A stretch of DNA of 64,000 nt from Siphlonurus alternatus (Eukaryota; Arthropoda; Insecta; Ephemeroptera; Siphlonuridae). The notes beneath the pieces are model-generated. The model ran no database searches, was not told the origin of the DNA, and saw only the letters and a program-made list of their open reading frames with translations. Below, one piece after another: positions 51,174-62,654 of the stretch; position 1 is the first letter of the stretch, and every line of letters begins with the position of its first letter. The stretch covers positions 43,765,469 through 43,829,468 of the forward strand of contig OX463781.1 in assembly GCA_949825025.1 (NCBI GenBank), written 5' to 3'. The translations under genes and the position numbers were made by a program.

Positions 51174-52410
51174 CGTGTCACAAATCAAGTTTAGCACTTT
51201 TAGCACAGACACATATTATATAAGACCAATTTAAGGGTAATTTTATTCATCGTGGGGTGTATTTTATTGAAAATTATGCATCTTTTATCTTACAGAAAAA
51301 TATTAAAACATTTGATATTATACTTGTATATTTTATTCACAAACCAAATTAAATTCATTGAAAATTCTACTCATCTGGTGCATATTTAAATAATGTAATA
51401 TTCTGCTACCCACACAGTAGATTAGGTAGAACGCAAGACGTGTAAGTTAATTGAGTAGATGAATTCCCAGGGTGATACTTCGACTTTATGGACGTTATCA
51501 ATAAATTAAGATAACTCCTATCATTATTTTGACTTTTAAATGTGTTTCTTCTAGCCCAATCTTCATTTTACGGGCAAGAAAATGGCTAAACTTTTAAAAC
51601 ACAAGTTTTAGATAACAGAATTAACTAGTCCTTTCTTTTTTTTAAGTATATACATAAGGAAATTATGGTAATATATTTTATTATATAATTATATGTTTTG
51701 TATAATAGTTATAGTTATAGCTTACAGCTGTCAATAATATTGATTTTAGAACGGAAGTTTGTTATTGAACTTGAAAACGTAAAGTATTTTAGGAAAGAAA
51801 AAAAATTAATAAAAATTGGTGTTTCTATATATAATAATGATTTTCTGTGTCGAGTTATAATTTTTTTAATGTTAAAGTTAATAAAAAATAATAATTTAGA
51901 ATGTGCAATATTTTCCCATTAAATTTTAATGCATGCAGTTTTAAATTAAGTTAATAAAAAAGGCTAGGGAATGACGGATATATTATAATGAGTATCTGCA
52001 TTTACTGAGTATTTCCCCCCAATTAATGAAAAATATTCAACTAATAATATTAAGGTGTTTCAATAACAGGTACCAAACTTAAGAATTTTTAACATAGAAA
52101 TAATTTTTTTACCAATCAAATTTATATTTTAAATAACTGTAAGAGAATCAATGAAATGCATTTAAAAACTTGACATATATTTTTTCCTCAAACCGTGTTC
52201 AATTTTGTAGCTATAATAAATCATTAAAAGTTTGTACACTCATTTTATGTTAAAAAAAAGAACTAATTATTAATGTTCAGGAAATATTAACATAATGAAG
52301 TTTTCTTAACTTAAATATATTTGGTTTATGTGTAGTTCCAATACTTGCTGTGGAACGGTGTGACAATGAGTTGGGGTTATGGAGTGGATAACTGAGGGAT
52401 GACGGTGGTC
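51171..52410. other. A+T-rich non-coding stretch
   Basis: Nothing recognised. 51420-51500 is slightly more balanced. Confidence 0.5.
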
Positions 52411-52737
52411 TAGGGACCGGATTTTTAAGGTGTAACGATTTTTAGAAATTAATAGCACATCAAAACTAATGAAAGATGTCCACGAATCATGCATTTTTAT
52501 GGCCAAAAATAGCATCTTTTTTACAGCTTAAAAAAGCTTAATTTAGGGGTTACGGCTTAAACCAACAAAAATGTGGTTTTTAAGGCTTAAAATTGACTTT
52601 TTTCGGCTTAAAATGAAATTTTTTCACAAAATGTAAGAAAATACGATCAATTTTGATTCAGTGAGGACGTAAAGTATTTGGTAAAAAAAAAAAAAAAAAG
52701 TTTGTTTAATGCCGCGACTTTTCTCCTCATGTTATCT

Positions 52738-52852
52738 CTAATTACTATGGTGCAGCCGTGCAGTCACGATCGCCAATTTTCAACTTTTGTGAGTAAATTT
52801 GTTCCATTTTTATTCAATCACCGTGCGTAATTGCTGTCACGTGACAGTAATT
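52738..52852. repeat. dispersed repeat Q copy 2, inside hAT-like element 2
   Basis: GTCACGATCGCC, TTTTATTCAATCACCGTGCG and TTGCTGTCACGTGACAG correspond in order to Q copy 1. The central palindrome is CTGTCACGTGACAG here, an E-box version in place of the CRE version. Confidence 0.55.
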
Positions 52853-53010
52853 TAGGTATTTACAAAAGTAAATTCTATCATAAATAAATATTTTAAACAT
52901 ATTTTATGGTATTATCTTTGCAAATGTGCAATAAAACCCAAAAAGCCGTATCATGCTTAATTAACTTATAACAGCTTAATGCAGCTTAATTTGCATAATT
53001 ATTAGAGCTT

Positions 53011-53332
53011 AATGGAGTACCGACCTCCAATTTTTTTATTGCAGAAATGGATAGAGGGTGCAAAAATATGCTGCTCTGAATTTTTTCAGATTTTTCTGAG
53101 ACCAGGAAGGATTTTTAATGAATTATTGAAAGTCCGTTTTATGACGTCACGGGCGTTAATGTCCTATCCTTTTCTTAAGGAGAGGCGCCTCGTAACGTCA
53201 TCAAAATGGACTTTCAATAATTTTTAAAAAGTACTTCCAGGTCTCGGAAAAATCTGAAAAAATTCAGAGTAGCATATTTTTGCACCCTCTATCCATTTCT
53301 GCAATAAAAAATTTGGAGGTCGGTACTCAATT
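53011..53332. mobile_element. MITE-B copy 3, nested in hAT-like element 2
   Basis: AATGGAGTACCGACCTCCAA at the left and the complement ending CGGTACTCAATT at the right, arms about 110 bases. The centre has TGACGTCACGGGCG (53142) and GAGGCGCCTC. It interrupts the AGCTTAA-rich right side of the hAT-like element. 322 bases. Confidence 0.92.
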
Positions 53333-53606
53333 AAGCTCTTAAAATAAGGTTTTTTCAGCTTAAAAATCCGGTCTCTAGGCTGGTAACGAAAGCGTGATGA
53401 GGACAAAGCACGCCAGAATCATTTGCGACCCGACACTTTCAACAACAACCAATTTTTTTTCTAATTTATTACAAAAGAAAGAAAAAAAAACAGGTAAAGG
53501 TAATTTATTTTTACCTTTTAACAAGAAAAATTCATGCCTTGACTCACGTTTATATACAGAGTATAATAAAATTCATTTATATTGCATTGTAACAATATTA
53601 AATATA

Positions 53607-53780
53607 AATATATTTTACTTTATTTAAAACGATAAAATATACATAATTAAAAATTAATAAAAATAATGTTTAGTTATTTTTCATTAAAATTTCAATATAT
53701 TTTACTTTATTTAAAACGATAAAATATACACAATTAAAAATTAATAAAAATAATGTTTAGTTATTTTTCATTAAAATTTT
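53607..53780. repeat. tandem duplication, 2 x 87 bases
   Basis: 53607-53693 and 53694-53780 differ at only two positions (ACAT versus ACAC inside, C versus T at the end). A recent head-to-tail duplication of A+T-rich DNA with no coding content. Confidence 0.95.
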
Positions 53781-56551
53781 CTAACTAATTTACTGTTACA
53801 AATTTTTTATTACAAAAATAACTCAAAGCAAAGAAATTATATTAAAAATGAGAACTTAATCTGTATCATCCAATCTCATAATACAGTGAACTTTTTTTTT
53901 ATAAACATAGATTTTCTTTTAAAACAAGTAATCATAATTATTCAATAGAATGTTTACTTTCTTCTGTTTCTTAATGGAAATCAATTTTATGTTTCATAAT
54001 TTTATTGCTAGTATAATATAATAAATTTTCTGTATATGATTGTCTTGATATTAATTTAATTTCATAGAAAGAAAACACACACACACACACACTAATGCTT
54101 CATCAAGAACGTTTGTAGTTGTTTATACTCAGTAAAATATGAAACAATTCCAGGTAATAATTTAACTGTAATTTAATTCAAATAAAAAGTAAGCATATAA
54201 AGAATTATTTTATTTATAAATTTGTTAAAATACAATGTAAACAATATTGTTGAATGTTAATAACGAAGCAAACAATATATTAAAATATTACATTGTTTTT
54301 ATCAACACTTGTCTTTAGTAAATAAATTTATATTTCGAATTACCTGATTTCTTGTTGATAACACCTGATATCATTGTGTTTATATATTGATTAAAATCTT
54401 AAAATATCTTCTCTCCCTTCTTGTCTCGTGTAATTTCATCCCTGGTTGCTTTTATTAGCCACCCTCTTTATATATCAGGGAGAGATGGGCAGAAAATGGT
54501 GTGACCAAGAGGACTGTCACTTTGTACCTGTAGTAGGTAGTGGGAATTTAATCCGACAGACACAAAGATAGAAAGGAAGAGTAAGAGGCTCAATGGAATC
54601 CCTCTAGAGTGAGAGGAGATGATATCAGATTTGTCACTGATGATATCACTCTTTTCAAAACTTGATTTTTTTATTTTATTTTCCGTTTCACTAAGCCAAT
54701 TTTTCATAAAAAATCAATGTTATTAATACCTTTTATAAAAGTAAAAAAAAAAAAAAAAAAAAAAAGATGAGAAGGGTGATAGGGTGATATAATATGATAC
54801 GTTTTTTAATACAAATTTTGTATTTTGATATCTTTATAAAAGTTTTTTTATTCTCTTCCCACTTAGATTTTATTAGAAAATTTATTTTATAAAATCAATA
54901 AATGATTTAATGTAATGTGTTTTAAAGATCAATGATATAATGATATTTATATTGTGTATAATATATTTGTTATTCTGTAAAATGTATATTGAAAATCAAT
55001 TATCTCACATATATAATAATGGTGCTTGTGTATTTTATGATCAATACAACTCCCATTTGATTAAGTTTGTATTAAATTAAAGTTTTTTTTTTATTTCTGC
55101 TGTGAGACAAAAATGTAATATATTCACCACAGGAAGTTTTATAAAAAAAAAAATGCCGTGAAGTCAAGTTAGTTTGTAACCAACATTTCTGCATGAATAC
55201 TTCGTTAGCAACATTGTTGTTTGGAGAACCCTCTTTGTTCACTTTGCAGACTTTTGGTGCGTACTTTGAACATGATATTATTACGTACGCTTTGCTGATG
55301 CTTGTCTAGTGGCTTTAATGTTACAAACATAATAAATAAAATACATTTTTTTTTTTTTTGTTGAACGTGTTGTAAAAATTAATATTAATTTCATTTTTTA
55401 ATTGAATTGACAACTTTTGTTGATTTTTAATTCAATAATCTCTCTCTCTCTCTCTCTTTCTCTCTCACTTTTAGCTATTTAGTTTACATTAATTTATTTT
55501 CAAGATAATAATACGATGAACCAATGACATCTCTTCATGAAACTAAAGAGAGAAATGTAGAGAGAGAGAGAAAGAGAGAGATTGATGGTGACAAAAGCAC
55601 GTCAATATATTAAATTGTTTATGCAAACTCCCTCCCCTCCCCCTCATTCTGACGATACTGGCAGTATCACAATCTAAAACTTAAGCGAGACGCAGTTAAT
55701 TTAAATAGAAGTCTAGGATTTCATTTCACTCAGAATGAATTAACTTCAATGTAGGAAATAAATTGCACTTTGCTTTTGCCCTATATTTGTTTATAATACG
55801 TATATATTATATACGTACATGCAAAGCTGAAAACTAATTTACATCAAGGCTCTTCTGCACTGAATACGTATTTCCCATGATATTACTATGTACAGTAGTA
55901 TATATGACACGATTACTCATAATTATTATATGCATCAAATTATAGTAATATTAAAAACTAATGATGAAGATATTAATTAGATTATATAACAAATCAATCA
56001 AATCATTATGTAAGATTCTAAATTCATGAAAATGATTGTTAAAATATTAATTTTAAAAGTGATATTTTTTAGACTTTCAAGTTACATTTATGTAATATTT
56101 AATAGCATTAAAGAATTAAATTTAATTATAGCATAATGTAGTTAAACTAAATCTTGATATTTCTATTGTTATTATAACACATTCAACTATTAAGATTATC
56201 TACATAAGCCATGTTATTGTTATAATTATGTTAATGCAATATTGTAGTTTCCTGGAAGCTAGTCATATTTGCTCCAAGTTATCAAGCACACCATGCATGG
56301 TAAATAAACTCAGGAGAGATGAACACTTGTGATGCAACTCGCCTTACTACGACGCTGAAAAGGTTGCATAATTTTAAGGGGTTTTTATGAATATTCATAG
56401 AGACGTAGAACTTATGAAAATAAATTAAAGAAGATCTTTTTGTTAAATAAATTTAAGTATGTCAAATTAAGAACCCAGTGGAAATGACAAACAACTCGAT
56501 ACCAAGTTGTTTTTTAAGTGCACACCATAAATAAGTTTTAAAATAAAATTA
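53781..56551. other. non-coding stretch with small repeats
   Basis: Contains (CA)n at 54076-54093, a run of about 20 As near 54746, (TC)n at 55439-55467 and a GA-rich run at 55558-55580 that could pair with it. 54410-54620 and 55620-55690 are mixed blocks without domains. 56280-56350 is a short balanced block. Confidence 0.45.
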
Positions 56552-56740
56552 TAAAGGCGCTTTTACATGGAGCTATGTTGAGCGAGGCTTGATGGGGGCG
56601 AGAAAAGCGAACTTGCTTCAATCTCGTATGGCGACCACGTTGGCGATAAAATCACTCTCGTATGATGAAAAAATCCCGAGCCTGTGATTGGCTGCCGCAT
56701 GCGATTTTTTCTCGCTTTCCCCGTTCCATGGAAATTCATC
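56552..56740. mobile_element. MITE-O (degenerate ends)
   Basis: TTTTACATGGAGCTATGTTG then GAGCGAG on the left is mirrored imperfectly by CTCGCTTTCCCCGTTCCATG on the right. The interior is G+C-rich, with paired-looking TCTCGTATGGCGACC and CTCTCGTATGATG words and GTGATTGGCTGCC. The nature fits other elements here, but the arms are short and diverged. Confidence 0.42.
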
Positions 56741-56753
56741 TTAATTATCGTCT

Positions 56754-56950
56754 CTCGTCCTGAATAATGAGCCTACCTACAAAGATCTCACTGCAATAAT
56801 GAGCTATCTGCTATGTTAGGTGAGCACAATTATGAGCTGTAAATAGATACAACATAAAGTTCATTGTTTCGTTCACCTGAAATATCAGATACGTCATTAT
56901 TGCAAGTTGAAAGTAAGGCAGGGAGAAAGTTCATTATTCCAGACGAGGAA
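56754..56950. mobile_element. MITE-S copy 2
   Basis: TCTCGTCCTGAATAATGAGC at the left and TCATTATTCCAGACGAGGAA at the right. Inside, GCAATAATGAGCTATCTGCT and TTAGGTGAGCACAATTATGAG correspond to copy 1 at 18892. A short extra segment (CCTACCTACAAAGATCTC) near the left end is absent from copy 1. Confidence 0.72.
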
Positions 56951-59188
56951 TTTAATGGGTTTCTGGAGAATGTTAGCATATTTTAGTCAAAATAATTCAC
57001 CTTGTAAGTTATGTATCAATTTTCAGTTCAACAATATTTATGAGACGTAATTTAGTATGATGATATAATTCAAGAGAATTGTTGAAGCAAAACCTGAAAT
57101 CATGAATGATCTTGTTTAATTACATTTTAGTTAAAATATTAGTAGGCAATTAATATAATTTTGATACATGCAAGCTAGGATTGTATTCGGGCTTAACACC
57201 TTATAGAGTGTGCCATGCCGAGTATACCAAATAGTGAGAAGTTTAAATTAGGTTATCGCCATTCGTATTTGATATATTACAGTAGTCAGTACTAGAATTA
57301 AGTTTGAATGCTTACGCCACAGGCGTCTATTACTTTTTTTTTATCAATATATTGTCACAAGGTAATAGGATTTAACTTATTCTTGATTTTTTTTTTAAAT
57401 ATATCAGAACATCAAGTAATACTATATATTATTATCTGTAATATTATCCCTATGCTGCAAAATACTATAATAAATTTGCAAACAATAAATTTTAAGCATG
57501 GTATGAAAGTAAACAAAAATATATATTTAAAAGTAAAATAAACATAATTTCACTTTATCGACTTTTGTTTGAAAGTTTTCTTTCAAGTTTTGATGATAAC
57601 TCGGAGGTTCAGTGGAGCATGTGCCTGCCAGAGAAAACAACATTGGGGAAATGAGAGATAAGAGAATTTACATCATCCATCTGATGCAGCGCCGTTGTCG
57701 TAGTTCTGAAAGGGGGGCAAGAGAAAAGTAAACAAGCACTTGACGAAATTACATGAGAAAAAAAAAAATAAACTTATAAGATTCTGAGAAAGAAAAAAAT
57801 AAAGTTTATTTCTGAATGACTTAATCCCTAACTTTTCCTTCTTTCAATAAAATCCTTTTATCCTTATAATGTATTTGATAAAAATAATAATGAAAATCTC
57901 TCAAATAAAAATAATAATCTTTTATAATACAATACATTACATTTTAATTTATAAATGAAGCTTACGCTATACTTAATTAAAGAGAATCCCGGAACAATTC
58001 ACACAGATTCAATTTTTTACTGGCTTTAGGAATCTTTCACGCAGCCACGACAGTTTACAAAAACATTGCATAAAATCATCAATTTCCATTAAATCACACG
58101 TTATTGAGCATGAATATTTGTGTAATATAGAACTACTCATTATCATTTTAATTAAAGTATGAAGTAAGTAGTCACATGAGATTTCACTTAGTTTTATTAC
58201 AATAGTTAATTTGAATTTAACATAAGAAAATGCAATTCAATTAGTTTTAAGTAGAATGCACTGGAGTAAATCTTATGTTAAGTGCATCTAGGATGTTACT
58301 CTATATTATCTTACCAACACCTTCTGGCGACAAATGACTGCAATAATGGCACTTGCACTACCTCTGGCGATGTTTTTTCTTCTTCAACGTATTGTATATG
58401 ACTTAAGAGATATTCTTATTCAAGTAGGAGTACACTCATATGCTTATTGAATGAAATTCACAGTGGGAAAACAGGGAAAATCACAATTCTACATTAATAC
58501 TCTAATCGTGAAACATAACAAAACACTTACTTTTTTCCGTATCACTTCCAGCCTACCTTACTTTTAATTTTAAATACCAGTTGTCAAATATATAGTTCAA
58601 GAAATGTAAGAATACAGTGGAAGCAAGCGGAATTGTGACTTTTCTGTCCTTTTAGTTGTTCAATTCGATACCTGAAACTTTGCAGAGAAAATTATATTAA
58701 GGACCGTTACCTATCTGCAAAATCTTAGAGGTTTCATACTAAACTATTGTGAAAATTATTCCATTTTCGGCTACTTCCAGTAGTAATCTTTCATTTGTTG
58801 AAATTTAGACATTTATGATATTGTACAAACGTAAAAGTAGCATGATGATCATTGCTTTGTTATAATTACAGTAATTGTTTTCAGCTTAAAAATAATAAAG
58901 ACGAATTGTTAAAAAACGAATGAATAGACATGCAAGATTGAACCAAATTTATTTCATTTTGTGTAAAAAATTAGTCATTCTTCAAAATTATATTCTAAGA
59001 GTATTCTACTTTACAACTGTTTTTATATAATTCTACTAATGCATATTCTAATGATTAAGAAGGCAAAATAATGTATTGTGAGAGAAGTAAAATGTAATTA
59101 TATGGTAATACGGAATGATTACACTATAAATTTAATGCAGTATTTCTCCTTATAAAAGCACTTAAATGATGTCACATTGAATAAATGT
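56951..59188. other. non-coding stretch with mixed blocks
   Basis: 57580-57720 and 58280-58800 are more balanced, with CTCTGGCGATG-type words, but no frame, splice pattern or element ends are convincing. Otherwise A+T-rich. Confidence 0.4.
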
Positions 59189-59533
59189 TAAAGGTATACA
59201 GGCCTCAAATTACAAATTCGACAGACATTAAGTGTTGCTCAAGTTTATAATCAACATTCGCATTATTTTTACCTGCGCGCGGTGCGTCTGTGCGAAGTCG
59301 CGCTGTAAAGAAAGTCCTTGCTGACGTCACAACTCACAGCTAGCACCGATTAGCATTGAGTTGTGACGTCATCAAGGACTTCGTGACGTCATCAAGGACT
59401 AAATTTCTTACTTTGAACTGCGACTTCGCACGGATGCATCACGCGTGGAAAAAAATGATGTGAATGTTGATTATATACTCTAAACCCACTTGGTGACTGT
59501 CTAATTTGTATTTTGAGGCCTGTATGCCTTTAA
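59189..59533. mobile_element. MITE-M with an internal duplicated CRE segment
   Basis: TTAAAGGTATACAGGCCTCA at one end and TGAGGCCTGTATGCCTTTAA at the other. The arms pair through ATTCGACAG, TATAATCAACATTC and GCGAAGTCGC. The centre holds TGACGTCA three times (59322, 59364, 59384). The last two lie in an exact 18-base duplication, GTGACGTCATCAAGGACT. No frame. Confidence 0.9.
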
Positions 59534-59792
59534 TCATTGGTAAAATGAACATTAAATTTAAATTATTGGTTCTTATTTAAAATCTCTGTACAACGTCTTT
59601 TTAGCTGCGCCCAAGAGTCTTATAGTTCCACGCCATGTTAAAAGATAAGAGAACACAAACTTTACCGCAGCGGAAATAAGCTACTAATAAAAGCAGCAGA
59701 CCAATCGCAGGGAAGTATTAATACCTTTTGGATGCACATTTACACCAAAATCTTAATGTGAAAATAAAACAAGTAAAAAATTCTTCACCCAT

Positions 59793-60113
59793 GTACACCC
59801 AATGCCAAATGTAATGTGAAAATCTCGGGGAGGCAACTCCGTCTTTGTAAGGGCCGGGACCATCACGATAATGAGGGCTGGCATCGCGGTGACCATTGAT
59901 GTGGTTTATGACTTAATTGCACTTTTATTTTTCACATTGTTCCACAAAAGAGCACGAAAAACAATAAAGTAGCTCATAGACAACATCAAAGATTTCCTCG
60001 CTGTCAACCCTCATCATGAGCGACAGATGGCTCATCATCGTGATGGTCCCGGCCCTTACATGCATAGAGTTGCCTCCCCGAGATTTTCGCATTAGATTTG
60101 GCGTTGGGTGTAC
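59793..60113. mobile_element. MITE-N with G+C-rich arms
   Basis: GTACACCCAATGCCAAAT at the left and ATTTGGCGTTGGGTGTAC at the right. Inner arms ATCTCGGGGAGGCAACTC and GTAAGGGCCGGGACCATCAC pair with their complements (GAGTTGCCTCCCCGAGAT; GTGATGGTCCCGGCCCTTAC). The arms are about 90 bases and unusually G+C-rich for this window, the centre A+T-rich. A 70-codon minus frame over the right arm is not a gene. Confidence 0.9.
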
Positions 60114-60924
60114 ATTCACTTTAAATCCTCTTACCATGTAAAGAGAGCTACCTCATGTTTGACTTGTCATGGATCAACGGCTGAATGCTTGAGTGAATTC
60201 TCCCAGTCCAAACAATTAGACAATAAGGTTTTCTTTCCTCATTTTAACATAAGAATTTAAACCTTATATACAATAAAATTTTACAACAGAAAATCATATC
60301 AGCAGCTTTCAGTATAAAATTCAAAAATTTTATCTCTATTCGACACCTTTACATATTTCTAGTTTTTTTTTTATATAAATGTATATTTAAGCTACACTCT
60401 AAATATTATGTAGGAAGCACTTTACAGAAAGGCACTGAAATTATGTGTCAGTCATTTTTCTATACAAGGCGTATTGATTTTTTTTTTTTTTATCAAGGAT
60501 GTCTTCTAAAAATAATAATGTATATATTTTTTTTTTAAAAATAAACTTTATAAATACAAAATATTTAATAATACACTGTATATTTTATTACATCATTGCT
60601 TATTTTTTGTAATATAAATAATAAACTTTTCACAAATATTATTTTATAATTTTGTTTGTTTTGTTAAAAGGTTTTTTTAATGCATAATTTAACGAAAAGA
60701 ATCAGAAACACCGACATGCAAGGAATAACTATACAATATTTTATAAACTTATATTACTTTTTAGTGTTATTATTTTATCAACAAAAAAAATCTTTTGTGC
60801 GTGTATTTGAATTTAAGAATAATATTTTCTTTTTAAATTTTTAAAATTTAACTGATATAAAATATATTGATTGATTTTTTTAACGTTTGGAACGTTTTGG
60901 GGGTGTTGTTCAGTGCAAGAAAAT

Positions 60925-60926
<2 letters not shown>
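60114..60926. other. A+T-rich non-coding stretch
   Basis: Only T and A runs, no ends or frames. Confidence 0.5.

Positions 60927-61011
<85 letters not shown>
60927..61011. repeat. (TC)n microsatellite, about 42 units
   Basis: A perfect TC run. Confidence 0.97.
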
Positions 61012-61014
<3 letters not shown>

Positions 61015-61454
61015 GACAAACAACACAAAAACATCTTGGCAGTAAACTGACAAACAGGTAGAAAATTGAATATCGAGCGTACGCAAGAAATTTGAGAGAA
61101 GGCTCTTAAAACAAGTCAGTACCTGTAGAAGAGATGAACAAAATGTTTGTTTTTTATTTCCATAAATATAAAAAAAAAAATCAAGTTTAAAAAAATAAAT
61201 AAATTAATATATAATAAGAACTCCCTATCAATTAAATTAAAACATGTTATGGAATCTGCTTAGAAAATTTTCCCTTCACTAATATTTTTTTTTAAATAAC
61301 TTAGTGTTAGTAAAAATGTTGGTTTTTAAATTTTAACAAATTTTTTTTGTGAGTTCATTATAATTCTGATTATATAAAAGATGTTTAAAAACCTTTTTAG
61401 TCGAAAAACGTGAATTTAGCTAAAGTAGAGGTATTAGCAGTGCTCTTGTCTTTA

Positions 61455-61590
<136 letters not shown>

Positions 61591-62160
61591 CACTACATAA
61601 TTAGAATTATTGCTCCATCTCTCCCTCCACCAACTTCTTCCTTGCCTTATGAAAAGGTGGGAATATTTAATGAAGCATCCAATTTCAGTTTCTATAGAAT
61701 AAAATTAGAAGTAATTAGGAATTTAAATAAGTTGCTTTATAATAATTATTGAAATATGTTCTATTCAAATAAGTGTTTACCAATATTAATTTATTATCCT
61801 TTATTTCATTGTAATTAAAATGTAATATATATAATAATATATTTATTATATAATTATTATTAGAGTTGTATAACATATTACTTAGAATTTATCACTAAAT
61901 TTGCTAAGTTTTTATGGAATAACAAATTTTTACAGCCAATGATTGAATATAATGTACAGTACATATACATATTTATAAGTTAAGTTACCTTAATATACGT
62001 TGACTTTTTTATAATTAAGTTTTGGCAATTTAACTGTATACATATATTTCATTAAAGGCCGTTAAAGAAAAACACCATCAGTTAGAACTGACTTGTGAGA
62101 TACATACAAATATATGATAAACTAATTATAAAATTCTTTAAATATAATGTTTATTTATTT
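61591..62160. other. A+T-rich non-coding stretch
   Basis: No feature recognised. Confidence 0.5.
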
Positions 62161-62242
62161 TTTTCCTTTACAATGTTAGCTTACTCTGCAGCAATTTCTG
62201 CCATTGGCATAGGCATTCAAACTTAGCAACGGTATTGCTATA
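62161..62242 (-). mobile_element. SINE 3' tail fragment
   Basis: TTTACAATGTTAGCTTACT, CTGCCATTG and GGCATTCAAACTTAGCAAC match 33937-34010, the 3' part of the SINE at 33930. Head and body are absent. Confidence 0.65.
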
Positions 62243-62332
62243 ACAAACTCGTACAAAAACGAGTGACTTTTACCTAATGTTATTTAATTTCCGAATAAAA
62301 TTTATGCAATTTGTTCAGCATCCATTCCTAAC

Positions 62333-62654
62333 AATGGTACCGACCTAAAAAAAAAAATTATTGCAGAAATGGATAGAGGTTGCAAAAATATGCTTCTCTG
62401 AATTTTTTCAGACTTTTCTGAGACCGGGAAGTATTTTTAAAAAAATATTGAAAGTCCTTTTTATGACGTCACGAGGCACCTCTCTTTAAGAAAAGGATAG
62501 GACATTAACGCCCATGACTTCATAAAACGGACTTTCTATAATTTTTTAAAAATAGTTCCGGGTCTTAGAAAAATCTGAAAAAATTCAGAGTAGCATATTT
62601 TTGCACCCTCCATCCATTTTTGCAATAAACAAATTTTGAGGTCAGTACTCCATT
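62333..62654. mobile_element. MITE-B copy 4
   Basis: AATGGTACCGACCT at the left and AGGTCAGTACTCCATT at the right. Arms include ATTGCAGAAATGGATAGAGG and AATTTTTTCAGACTTTTCTG. The centre has TGACGTCACGAGGCACC (62464) and GGACATTAACGCCC. 322 bases, closest to copy 3 but with the inner segment in inverted order. Confidence 0.92.

Larger units (their letters stand above)
52411..53377. mobile_element. hAT-like non-autonomous element 2
   Basis: Ends TAGGGACCGGATTTTTAAG and CTTAAAAATCCGGTCTCTA are inverted with one mismatch. GGCTTAA / AGCTTAA words recur near both ends: at least six at 52525-52610, several at 52950-53012 and two after 53332. Subterminal repeats plus TAGGGACC ends suggest hAT. Flanks (CGGTGGTC left, GGCTGGTA right) share only five of eight bases, a weak or decayed target duplication. 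Without the inner MITE-B the element is about 645 bases, too short for a transposase. It also contains repeat Q copy 2. Confidence 0.75.

Noticed and set aside
54468..54707. 79-codon minus-strand frame with repeated SDIIS
   Set aside because: The repeat comes from a duplicated GATATCA-type DNA word. It has no domain, and the surroundings show no gene structure.
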